A stretch of DNA of 40,381 nt from Chitinophagaceae bacterium (GTDB lineage: Bacteria > Bacteroidota > Bacteroidia > Chitinophagales > Chitinophagaceae): positions 1 to 40,381 of the forward strand of contig CANHCY010000017.1 in assembly GCA_947459295.1 (NCBI GenBank), read 5' to 3'. The notes beneath the pieces were generated by a model. It saw only the letters and a program-made list of their open reading frames with translations, was not told the DNA's origin and searched no databases. This document shows positions 18,771 to 26,101 of this stretch, piece by piece. The position numbers and the translations under genes were made by a program. Position 1 is the first letter of the stretch. Each line of letters starts with the position of its first letter.

Positions 18771-18804
18771 CAGATTAACACCCATTAGAATTAAATCTAC
18801 TTTT

Positions 18805-18831
18805 TAGTCCTATTTTAAAAAATTAGGACTA
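18805..18831. promoter_or_regulatory. Inverted repeat TAGTCCTA-N11-TAGGACTA between divergent adhesin and AraC genes
   Basis: Perfect 8-bp arms with an 11-nt AT spacer, in the 233-bp divergent gap. As both genes point away from it, it is unlikely to be a terminator. It ends 43 nt upstream of the -7 element proposed for the AraC gene, a usual place for an activator or repressor dimer. Confidence 0.45.
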
Positions 18832-18873
18832 GTTTAGTACATCTAAAAAAAAGGACACATATAGAATATGTTC

Positions 18874-18881
18874 TATTTTTG
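18874..18881 (+). promoter_or_regulatory. Candidate -7 element TATTTTTG of the AraC gene
   Basis: Matches the Bacteroidota -7 consensus TAnnTTTG and lies 26 nt upstream of the ATG at 18907. No good -33 TTTG is visible 17-23 nt upstream, which would fit a promoter needing an activator, perhaps at the 18805-18831 repeat. Confidence 0.35.
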
Positions 18882-18906
18882 CCTTACGAATTAACGATTC
18901 TCCCCA

Positions 18907-20076
18907 ATGCTACTTTATATCTCCCTGTTAACCATCATCTTATCGGCACTATTAGTAACCTATAATTGGCGCATTAATAAAAACACCATCTATTTAGGGG
19001 CGTTTTTCTCAATTTTAGCCACTTATGGTCTTACGCATTACTTTACCATATATGCCAAGTCCCCATTTTGGTTAGCTATCTTTTACAATAACTTTTCACC
19101 ATTTTGGTTTCTAACCGGGCCACTATTACTCTTTTATTACAGGGGTACTTTAACCGATAATAGTAAGTTAAGGGGCACTGATATCATTCACTTTATACCA
19201 TTTTTGGTGCAATTGGCAGGTATATTTCCTTATTTACTCACTCCTTTTAGCTATAAAGTTGATATTGCCGCACAAATTTTAAATGACCTGAATTTAATTA
19301 CTCAGTTTAATGTCAATTGGATTACTAAGCCAATTGTGAATTTTTTGGGAAGACCCATATTGGTATTTTTGTATTTAGGTTACATAACCTATTTATTATG
19401 GTTAAATCACCCAAAATCGAATAGGGCAAAAGTTCCTATGCAACAATTTAAATTAACCTACAGGTGGCTAATTCTATTAGAAGTGACCACGGCTATTCTG
19501 ATCATTAATTTTTTCTTATTGAGCTGGAGTTTGTCTAAACAAACAGTTACAGCTACTATGGTCAATGCGCAGTTTACTCACTTTTTTAGTGGCATTGCCT
19601 ATTTTTGTATGTCGTTTATGCTGTTATTGTTTCCCCGAATTTTATATGGGATGCCTATTTATACAGCAGAACCCGCCAAAACAAACCAGCCAATTAAGGA
19701 AATATCGGAAGTTTTAGTATCCCAAGATGATCCGTTTTTTGAATTGGTAGACAAAATAAACGCCTATTTAAAAAAGGAAGAACCATACCTAAACCCAGAG
19801 TTTACCATCAATGAACTTGCTGCATCGTTAAAAGTTCCGGTTCACCATGTGTCGTATTGCTTAAATACCTTAATGAATGTTAAGTTTACATCGCTGCGGA
19901 CACAGCTGCGCATTCAATACGCCGCCAAATTATTGGATTCAGGTCAGGCAGATGACCTTTCGATGGATGGGATTGGTAAAAAGTCTGGATTTTCGACACG
20001 TTCCAACTTTTACAACGCCTTTAAGACAGAAACAGGCCTAACCCCATCGGAGTACCTAGAGCGTAAAAACCAATAA
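18907..20076 (+). CDS. Membrane-bound AraC-family transcriptional regulator
   Basis: A 389-residue protein. Residues 1-250 contain about seven hydrophobic helices, starting at the N-terminus. Residues ~285-389 form an AraC-type DNA-binding domain: F-T-I-N-E-L-A-A-S-L-K-V-P as the first HTH, then I-G-K-K-S-G-F-S-T-R-S-N-F-Y-N-A-F-K and the family's G-L-T-P-S-E-Y-L ending. It has the same architecture as the regulator at 9826. It is divergent from the giant adhesin, with an 8+8 inverted repeat in the gap, so control of the adhesin and of itself is plausible (inference). It converges on the propeller/HTH-like gene, with 17 nt between stop codons. Signal unknown. Confidence 0.9.
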   Translation: MLLYISLLTIILSALLVTYNWRINKNTIYLGAFFSILATYGLTHYFTIYAKSPFWLAIFYNNFSPFWFLTGPLLLFYYRGTLTDNSKLRGTDIIHFIPFLVQLAGIFPYLLTPFSYKVDIAAQILNDLNLITQFNVNWITKPIVNFLGRPILVFLYLGYITYLLWLNHPKSNRAKVPMQQFKLTYRWLILLEVTTAILIINFFLLSWSLSKQTVTATMVNAQFTHFFSGIAYFCMSFMLLLFPRILYGMPIYTAEPAKTNQPIKEISEVLVSQDDPFFELVDKINAYLKKEEPYLNPEFTINELAASLKVPVHHVSYCLNTLMNVKFTSLRTQLRIQYAAKLLDSGQADDLSMDGIGKKSGFSTRSNFYNAFKTETGLTPSEYLERKNQ

Positions 20077-20081
20077 AAATA

Positions 20082-20106
20082 ATAGGAAATAACCTATCCC
20101 GTTATT
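20082..20106. repeat. Downstream copy of a direct repeat flanking the propeller/HTH-like gene
   Basis: Reads ATAGGAAATAACCTAT then CCCGTTATT. The first 16 nt form an ATAGG-N6-CCTAT palindrome. The same two blocks, with one mismatch and a 7-nt insertion between them, occur at 21593-21624 in the same orientation on the other side of the gene. This copy overlaps the gene's last three codons and its TAG stop. Confidence 0.6.
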
Positions 20107-21524
20107 AACTTTTGAACCTCGTTTATTTGATCCTTAGCAATAAAATATTCGAAATACCGCTTATCTGTTTCGCTTCTAATACTCAAAATTAACTGGATAT
20201 CTTGGCCACTAGCATATTTGAATTTGTCATTAATGCCATTAATAACATCGCTTCTCACCTTTTTTTGCATTCCTACGTTTTTGTCTTTAATGCCCAAAAC
20301 GTAGTTTATATCAGAGATGGTGGCAGTGGCACTTACAAAAGACTTTTCAATAAACAAGTCAATGAGTGAAAGCTCGGTCTGATTAAAGGAAACATCCATT
20401 TTTTTAACACCAACAGCAAAAATATCGGCGGCTCTTTTTTGATTTTTTTTGGCTGGAACTTTAAAAAAGTACCAAAGGGATGCTAAAAATAAGAATAAAC
20501 AAAGCCAAAGTGGCCAAATTGCTGCAAACTCAATTGGTACGCCCCATAAAGATGCTGGCTCCTTCACAAATTTTGATTCGTCAATAACGAGCGTATCTAA
20601 AGCCCCTGTTGCAGGAAAATAACTATATAAAATTCCATCTTTATAGTATTGTATGCTTGAGTAATCGAGTCTATTAATGCTTTGCGCGAGTGCTCGATTG
20701 GTATTAACAGAAACCGAATTGTTTAAAAAATTAAACCAATACACATCCTCACCATCTGAAATAAAGTATCCCGACTGGTTGTATACTTTTGTTTTGGCGT
20801 TTTTAATGATACTTAAATAATTAGCCTTTAATTTTCCTATTTCGAGCCAATCCCAAGTTTTACAATCCAAATACATGACGCCATCAATGATAGTTCCAGC
20901 AGCACTCTGAAATCCTTTAAGTCCAGAATTAATTACCTGCTGATAGGGTATATACAGCGCATTTTTAGAAATATCAAACCAGCCACTGCCTGGAAATATG
21001 GGATTATTGACTTCGATATTTGTTGGAAACACATCCCATTCGCCGTCTTTAAAATTAAAGCCCCTAACGGTGCCATTGGTTTTCCAAAAACCATAACCAC
21101 CATGGTTGTATATCGTTTCACCACTTGAAAAATAAAAGGCGCCTAAATTATAATTGATATTCTCATTGTCATCAATACGCTTAAAATAAAGCATTGAGTC
21201 TGTTTCGGCTACTTGCTGATAAACTCGTCCAGCTCCAGAAATTGCAATAAAAAAGTTATTGGGCGTTTTTATGGCTACCTGCTCCCTAATCCCTAGTACC
21301 GGATGATTGAATTGAATAAATGATTGTGAAGGGCCGCGCAATACTAGTGGCGACTTAGATGTTTTGATTATTTTACTTAAAAAGTGGCTGTTTTTAACGG
21401 TTATTAGACCAGTTGTGTCCAAAGGAGCACCAACTGAATCTGTGGCGACATACGTTACCCCTTGAGAAAATGAATAAATAAAGCTTGAAAAACAAAAAAA
21501 GGCAATGAATAAGAGTTTTCTCAT
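20094..21524 (-). CDS. Membrane protein with propeller-like ectodomain and HTH-like cytoplasmic tail
   Basis: Not a named family to me. 476 residues from the ATG at 21524, chosen because it places the Sec signal peptide (M-R-K-L-L-F-I-A-F-F) at the N-terminus; an ATG at 21557 would add 11 polar residues. An ectodomain of ~310 residues has repeated Y/W-rich strands and a G-G-Y-G-F-W motif, as in kelch-like propellers. A single transmembrane helix lies at ~333-356. A ~120-residue cytoplasmic tail has a conserved I-S-D-I-N-Y-V-L-G-I-K block and a Q-K-K-V-R-S-D helix that look like a winged HTH. The protein at 31879 has the same layout and matches at 17 of 33 positions in that block. I infer a one-component surface-sensing regulator; DNA binding is unproven. 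Palindromic direct repeats flank the gene. Confidence 0.75.
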   Translation of the reverse strand: MRKLLFIAFFCFSSFIYSFSQGVTYVATDSVGAPLDTTGLITVKNSHFLSKIIKTSKSPLVLRGPSQSFIQFNHPVLGIREQVAIKTPNNFFIAISGAGRVYQQVAETDSMLYFKRIDDNENINYNLGAFYFSSGETIYNHGGYGFWKTNGTVRGFNFKDGEWDVFPTNIEVNNPIFPGSGWFDISKNALYIPYQQVINSGLKGFQSAAGTIIDGVMYLDCKTWDWLEIGKLKANYLSIIKNAKTKVYNQSGYFISDGEDVYWFNFLNNSVSVNTNRALAQSINRLDYSSIQYYKDGILYSYFPATGALDTLVIDESKFVKEPASLWGVPIEFAAIWPLWLCLFLFLASLWYFFKVPAKKNQKRAADIFAVGVKKMDVSFNQTELSLIDLFIEKSFVSATATISDINYVLGIKDKNVGMQKKVRSDVINGINDKFKYASGQDIQLILSIRSETDKRYFEYFIAKDQINEVQKLITG

Positions 21525-21548
21525 AAATATTTGATTTTCAGTGTTTAA

Positions 21549-21566
21549 ATAGGACATGTAACCTAT
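21549..21566. promoter_or_regulatory. ATAGG-N8-CCTAT palindrome upstream of the propeller/HTH-like gene
   Basis: A 5-bp inverted repeat with an 8-nt centre (ACATGTAA), 25 nt upstream of the start at 21524. Its half-sites match those of the ATAGG-N6-CCTAT elements at 20082 and 21593. It is probably another binding site for the same factor. Confidence 0.4.
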
Positions 21567-21587
21567 TTTTTACATTTGAATACTTCA

Positions 21588-21595
21588 CAAATATA
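21588..21595 (-). promoter_or_regulatory. Candidate -7 element TATATTTG of the propeller/HTH-like gene
   Basis: On minus TATATTTG fits TAnnTTTG, 63 nt upstream of the ATG at 21524. Its first bases overlap the end of the 21593-21608 palindrome, so a protein bound there would cover the promoter. No clear -33 TTTG is seen. Confidence 0.4.
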
Positions 21596-21624
21596 GGAAA
21601 TCACCTATTAGCTAACCCGTTATT
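21593..21624. repeat. Upstream copy of the direct repeat flanking the propeller/HTH-like gene
   Basis: ATAGGAAATCACCTAT, then TAGCTAA, then CCCGTTATT. Compared with 20082-20106, 24 of 25 bases match once the 7-nt insertion is removed. The palindromic half sits on the gene's likely promoter. Confidence 0.6.
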
Positions 21625-21721
21625 TCACCTAGTTTATTTAAATAGAAATAAGAGAACTTCATCTTCGCATTCAATAATACCGTTAATATGTTTATACACA
21701 CCGGGGGGATGTTGTATAGAT

Positions 21722-21751
21722 ATAGAGACGGTATTTTTGTTTAGTCTCTAT
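21722..21751 (-). terminator. Inverted repeat ATAGAGAC-N14-GTCTCTAT
   Basis: Perfect 8-bp arms; one arm overlaps the end of the small peptide frame, whose stop codon lies in the loop. It could end the response-regulator transcript, but no T-tract follows on minus, so an operator or RNA structure is also possible. Confidence 0.35.
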
Positions 21752-21818
21752 TTTGACGGTTACGTCTAATAATAATGATGATGATGGCAATGATGCCAAA
21801 AATGATTGGAAATGTCAT
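21741..21818 (-). CDS. Possible 25-residue membrane peptide
   Basis: A small open frame with an ATG at 21818 and a TAA at 21741. The peptide is one short hydrophobic helix, including six consecutive isoleucines, followed by a basic, polar tail (R-R-N-R-Q-N-R-D). That is the shape of bacterial single-span membrane peptides: small stress proteins, kinase regulators, or type I toxins of the Fst/Ibs kind. It begins 27 nt after the stop of the response-regulator gene on the same strand, so it could be the second gene of that transcript, and ends within an inverted repeat. There is no strong ribosome site, which is normal here. It could be chance; peptide evidence or conservation would settle it. 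Confidence 0.35.
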   Translation of the reverse strand: MTFPIIFGIIAIIIIIIRRNRQNRD

Positions 21819-21845
21819 ATCTCAAAGTTAAGGGTAATTGAAACA

Positions 21846-22499
21846 TTATTCGCCATATAGTCCTTTTTCGCAGGCATAGGTAACCAGGCCCGCCATAGAC
21901 TTAACGCCCATTTTTTGCATTACCCTGGTGCGGTGACCCTCTACTGTGCGCTGGCTCAAATAGAGTGTTGAGGCAATTTCTTTACTAATATAGCCCTTGC
22001 AAATGAGGGTGATAATATCTTTTTCCCTTTCAGAAAAGACCACCAAATGCGCTTTGCTGCCGGATTGAAACTTGTCTATAAGGTCTTTAACCTGCTTATT
22101 ACTTTCGGTACAAAAATATGACCGGTTATTGAACACCGACTCTACGGCCTGCTCAATATCGGCTTTGTCGGCGTTTTTCATCAGATAACCAATAGCTCCT
22201 GCATCCAGCATTTCCATGATATGGCTTTCTTGACCAAACACAGATAACGCAATTACTTTGGCACCCGGATGTCTTTTGCAAAGTTCTTTGGTGGCCATTA
22301 CGCCATCCATAACAGGCATCGAAATGTCAACCAAATAAACATCGGGGGTATAGCGGGCGGCCACAGCCAGTAAATCGAGTCCATTTTCGGCCTCTCCAAC
22401 AAGTTCAATTCCGTCAATACTAGCCAAGAGCATTTTTAGGCCACGTCTAAAAATGATGTGATCATCTGCAATAAGCACTTTAATTTTTTGAGTTAGCAT
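21846..22499 (-). CDS. NarL/LuxR-type response regulator
   Basis: A 217-residue protein. The receiver domain (~5-122) has acidic residues D12-D13, the phospho-acceptor D58 in Y-L-V-D-I-S-M-P, and K108 in Y-L-M-K. The C-terminal LuxR HTH (~150-215) has L-S-Q-R-T-V-E-G-H-R-T-R-V-M-Q-K-M. It should bind DNA when phosphorylated by a histidine kinase. No kinase gene is in the window, so it is an orphan here. It lies upstream of, and on the same strand as, the propeller/HTH-like gene (~320 bp from stop to start, with a small peptide frame between) and is divergent from uvrD. Spaced TGCAATA repeats lie 35-52 nt upstream of its ATG. Confidence 0.95.
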   Translation of the reverse strand: MLTQKIKVLIADDHIIFRRGLKMLLASIDGIELVGEAENGLDLLAVAARYTPDVYLVDISMPVMDGVMATKELCKRHPGAKVIALSVFGQESHIMEMLDAGAIGYLMKNADKADIEQAVESVFNNRSYFCTESNKQVKDLIDKFQSGSKAHLVVFSEREKDIITLICKGYISKEIASTLYLSQRTVEGHRTRVMQKMGVKSMAGLVTYACEKGLYGE

Positions 22500-22533
22500 C
22501 GGAGTAGGTTTTGGTTATATAAAAATTAACATA

Positions 22534-22558
22534 TGCAATATGACTGCAATAAATATTG
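22534..22558. promoter_or_regulatory. Helically spaced TGCAATA repeats upstream of the response regulator
   Basis: TGCAATA at 22534 and 22545, 11 bp (one helical turn) apart, followed by the inverted partner TATTG at 22554-22558. They lie 35-60 nt upstream of the ATG at 22499. The arrangement suits a response-regulator binding site, perhaps autoregulatory (inference). Confidence 0.3.
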
Positions 22559-22658
22559 AAAGCGTAGAGAAAAACACTGAATTATTTCTGCATGAAACAC
22601 GTAGATTAACTTATCAACGATTGAAGAGAAGATGCGATCTAGGGTTTATCTTGCGCCT

Positions 22659-24968
22659 ATGCAACAGTATTTAGCGGGATTAAATGAACCACAAAAAGAA
22701 GCGGTATTACACGTGAATGGGCCACTCATGATTGTGGCAGGTGCGGGTAGTGGTAAAACAAAAGTTTTAACAACGCGCATTGCGCACCTGATGTCGGTGG
22801 GTGTAGATGCCTTTAATATTTTAGCGCTCACATTTACCAATAAAGCGGCGGCAGAAATGAAGGAAAGAATTGAGCGCACGCTGGGCAATACCGATGCAAG
22901 AAATTTATACATCGGCACGTTTCATAGTGTGTTTGCGCGCATTCTGCGCGCCGAAGCGCACCGCTTAGGCTATCCCAATCACTTTACTATTTATGATACC
23001 GATGATAGCAGATCTGTTATTAAAACTGTCGTCAACGAATTAAACCTAGACGACAAACATTACAAAGCAAATATTGTAGGTAGCCGTATTTCAAGTGCAA
23101 AAAATGCACTCTTATCACCTGCCGAATATGCAACTGATTATTACATTCAGCAAGAAGACATGCGCGCTAATAGGCCCGCCATTGCTCAAATCTATGCCGC
23201 TTACGCCAGTAGATGTTTTAAAAATGGCGCCATGGATTTTGATGATTTATTACTCAAAATGCATGAGCTCTTAAAAAACTTTCCGGAAGTATTGCACAAG
23301 TATCAACATAAGTTTAAATACATTCTTATTGATGAGTACCAAGATACCAATCCGGTACAATATCAAATTACTAAACTACTTGCCGCAGTCAATGAAAATA
23401 TTTGTGTGGTTGGGGATGATGCACAAAGTATTTATAGTTTTAGAGGCGCCACTATCGAAAATATTTTACAGTTTAAAAAAGACTATGACGATGTTAAAGT
23501 TGTCAAGCTGGAACAAAATTATAGAAGCAGCCAAAACATTATTCATGTAGCCAACGAAGTCATTAAAAACAACGAAGGCCAAATTCAAAAAAATCTTTGG
23601 ACCGAAAATAAAGAAGGAGAAAAAATTTGTTTGGTGCGTACCATGACTGATAATGATGAAGGCCGTTTTGTATCAGATACGATTCAAGAACAAAGACTAC
23701 GCAATCATTTTAACAACAAAGATTTTGCTATCCTATACCGCACCAACGCACAGAGCCGTTCGTTTGAGGAAAGCCTTAGACGAATGGGTATTCCTTACCG
23801 CATTTATGGTGGCGTAAGTTTCTATCAACGTAAAGAAGTAAAAGATTTTATTGCCTATTTACGCGTGGTGGTAAATATGAAAGATGAGGAGGCGCTCAAA
23901 CGAATTATCAATTATCCAGTAAGGGGGATTGGTAAAACAACCCTCGAAAAATGTGCCATTGCGGCCAACGAACATAATATTACACTCTTTGAAGTCATTA
24001 GTAGAGCGGGTGAATTTGGATTTAAAGCTGGTACGCTAGAAGCGCTACAAAACTTTGTTACCATGATCCGGTATTTTCAAAGTATGCTTCAACAAAACAA
24101 CGCTTACGATGTGGCCGTTCAAGTTGGCAAGCACACCAATTTAGTAAAAGAACTCTTCAACGATAAAACCACCGAAGGCCTAGCACGTTACGAAAATATT
24201 CAGGAATTACTCAACTCCATTAAAGAGTGGATCGAATCACCAAGTAATGATGATGGTGAACTGGGTGACAAAACACTTGGCGGTTACCTTCAACAAATTA
24301 CACTTCTTACAGACGCTGATGATGATAAAGAAAATGCAGACGTTGTAAAACTTATGACCATTCACGCTTCGAAGGGTCTCGAATTTGAATGCGTTTTTGT
24401 AGGTGGCGTTGAAGAAACTTTGTTTCCAAGTAGCATGTCAATAAATACCAGAGAAGAACTCGAAGAAGAACGCAGGTTATTTTATGTAGCTGTTACAAGG
24501 GCAAAACAAAGACTTTGGTTAACACATGCCAATGCACGTTACCGTTTTGGGCAACTCGTTCAAAATGAACCAAGCCGTTTTATTGCCGAAATGCCCGAGC
24601 AATATGTAGACAAAAGTTACGCTGGCGGAGGTGCTAGAAATAATGCCGGTGCCGATTATGGTTCTGGTTTTGACCGCATGCAAAATAGTTTTGGAATGGC
24701 TCCCAAAAGAAAACCTTCGGATAAGCCTGCGTACATGCCACCACCACCGCCGCCAAAAATTGCCACACATGTTCCTAGTGCAAACTTTGTTCCAAGCGAT
24801 ACCAGCAATTTACAAGTGGGCGCTAAAGTAGAGCATCAAAAATTTGGATTTGGTACCGTTGGCGCTATGGAAGGATCGGCGCATAACCCCATTGCCACCA
24901 TCAATTTTGAAAAAAATGGCGAGAAAAAAATTATGCTTAATTATGCTAAACTGCGCATTGTAGAATAA
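22659..24968 (+). CDS. uvrD/pcrA: UvrD/PcrA-type superfamily 1 DNA helicase
   Basis: About 769 residues from the ATG at 22659. Homologues begin close to the Y-L-x-x-L-N-x-x-Q element, so this start is preferred to the ATG at 22632, which adds nine residues. Motifs: Q-motif N-E-P-Q-K-E-A-V, Walker A G-A-G-S-G-K-T, T-F-T-N-K-A-A-x-E-M, Walker B I-D-E-Y-Q-D-T, G-D-D-A-Q-S-I-Y-S-F-R-G-A, T-I-H-A-S-K-G-L-E-F, and V-A-V-T-R-A-K. The C-terminus has a proline-rich linker and a Tudor-like fold (V-E-H-x-K-F-G-x-G) that binds RNA polymerase in PcrA. It unwinds DNA 3'-5' in excision repair and at transcription conflicts. Normal length. corA follows closely. Confidence 0.97.
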   Translation: MQQYLAGLNEPQKEAVLHVNGPLMIVAGAGSGKTKVLTTRIAHLMSVGVDAFNILALTFTNKAAAEMKERIERTLGNTDARNLYIGTFHSVFARILRAEAHRLGYPNHFTIYDTDDSRSVIKTVVNELNLDDKHYKANIVGSRISSAKNALLSPAEYATDYYIQQEDMRANRPAIAQIYAAYASRCFKNGAMDFDDLLLKMHELLKNFPEVLHKYQHKFKYILIDEYQDTNPVQYQITKLLAAVNENICVVGDDAQSIYSFRGATIENILQFKKDYDDVKVVKLEQNYRSSQNIIHVANEVIKNNEGQIQKNLWTENKEGEKICLVRTMTDNDEGRFVSDTIQEQRLRNHFNNKDFAILYRTNAQSRSFEESLRRMGIPYRIYGGVSFYQRKEVKDFIAYLRVVVNMKDEEALKRIINYPVRGIGKTTLEKCAIAANEHNITLFEVISRAGEFGFKAGTLEALQNFVTMIRYFQSMLQQNNAYDVAVQVGKHTNLVKELFNDKTTEGLARYENIQELLNSIKEWIESPSNDDGELGDKTLGGYLQQITLLTDADDDKENADVVKLMTIHASKGLEFECVFVGGVEETLFPSSMSINTREELEEERRLFYVAVTRAKQRLWLTHANARYRFGQLVQNEPSRFIAEMPEQYVDKSYAGGGARNNAGADYGSGFDRMQNSFGMAPKRKPSDKPAYMPPPPPPKIATHVPSANFVPSDTSNLQVGAKVEHQKFGFGTVGAMEGSAHNPIATINFEKNGEKKIMLNYAKLRIVE

Positions 24969-24989
24969 TTGTTTTTAACTTACAAGAAC

Positions 24990-26087
24990 ATGAATAGCAA
25001 CAAATACCTAAAATATTTAAACCCGCTTAGTGTTTTTGATACCAAACGCACCCGTACTATCTTTCATGTAAATCCAACAGTTATACCAGAAAGAGTAGAA
25101 GCTACAGAAAGCAAGATTACCATTTTTGATTATTCACCTTCATCGTTCCAAGAAGTTCAACTAAATCAAGTTACTGACACATTCCCTTTTAAAGAAAATA
25201 ACAATGTTTCTTGGATCAATGTAGATGGCATCCGAAAAGCAGACGTAGAAGCAGTTGCAGCTCATTTTGGTATTCACTACCTCATTGTAGAAGATATCAT
25301 GAGTGTGAGCCAACGTCCTAAAATGGATGAGATAGAAAACGTATTATTTTGCCTGTTAAACATGCTTTATTTTAATGAGCAAACTGGCGCTGTTGAAACG
25401 GAACAAATAAGTATTATACTTGGCGCCAATTTTATTGTTTCTTTTCAAGAAGATGCCAATAGGGATGTGTTTAATAGTATTCGTGAAAAATTAAGAATCA
25501 ATCATACCAAATTACGACTTAGTGGTGCAGATTATCTTTGCTATGCCCTACTGGACATGATTGTAGACCATTACTATACTGTCATGGAAAAGCTTGGTGA
25601 CCGCATAGAAATGCTAGAAGAAAGAATCATTAGAAATAGCAATACCAGGTCTTTAGCAGAGATAAATAGTTTACGCAAAGAGCTGATTGTTTTAAAAAGA
25701 AACGTTAGTCCGGTGCGTGATTTAATTAATGGTTTTATAAGAAGTGATTCTGATTTACTCGAAGAGAAAACAACAAAATATTTTAAGGATATTTTAGATC
25801 ACATTACACAAGCCAATGAACTTGCAGAGAGTTACCGAGATATGATGATGAACTTACAGGACCTTTATTTAAGTCATGTAAATTTAAAATCCAATGAAGT
25901 CATGAAAGTAATGACTGTAGTAACTTGCTTACTAGCACCTGCTACAGTGATTGGCGGAATGTTTGGAATGAATTTTGACAATATTCCTTACCTGCATCAT
26001 CAATACGGATTTTTTATTGCCGTAGGACTAATGCTATTTGTTCCAATTTGGATGGTAGTAGTCTTTAAAAGAAGAGGTTGGTTTTAA
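24990..26087 (+). CDS. corA: CorA-family magnesium/cobalt transporter
   Basis: 365 residues from the ATG at 24990; the frame also opens at a TTG directly after the helicase stop, but the ATG fits better. A cytoplasmic alpha/beta funnel domain and a long helical region (Y-Y-T-V-M-E-K-L-G-D-R-I to S-H-V-N-L-K-S-N-E) are followed by two transmembrane helices with the selectivity signature Y/F-G-M-N (G-G-M-F-G-M-N-F) between them. The C-terminus is basic (F-K-R-R-G-W-F), as usual. It forms a pentameric channel for Mg2+ and related ions in the inner membrane. It starts 21 nt after the uvrD stop and is probably co-transcribed with it; no functional link is implied. Confidence 0.96.
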   Translation: MNSNKYLKYLNPLSVFDTKRTRTIFHVNPTVIPERVEATESKITIFDYSPSSFQEVQLNQVTDTFPFKENNNVSWINVDGIRKADVEAVAAHFGIHYLIVEDIMSVSQRPKMDEIENVLFCLLNMLYFNEQTGAVETEQISIILGANFIVSFQEDANRDVFNSIREKLRINHTKLRLSGADYLCYALLDMIVDHYYTVMEKLGDRIEMLEERIIRNSNTRSLAEINSLRKELIVLKRNVSPVRDLINGFIRSDSDLLEEKTTKYFKDILDHITQANELAESYRDMMMNLQDLYLSHVNLKSNEVMKVMTVVTCLLAPATVIGGMFGMNFDNIPYLHHQYGFFIAVGLMLFVPIWMVVVFKRRGWF

Positions 26088-26101
26088 GTACGTATTGAAT
26101 A

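Noticed and set aside
22632..22658. Upstream ATG as the helicase start.
   Set aside because: It adds nine residues without counterpart in the family; the ATG at 22659 matches the usual N-terminus. Not fully excluded.
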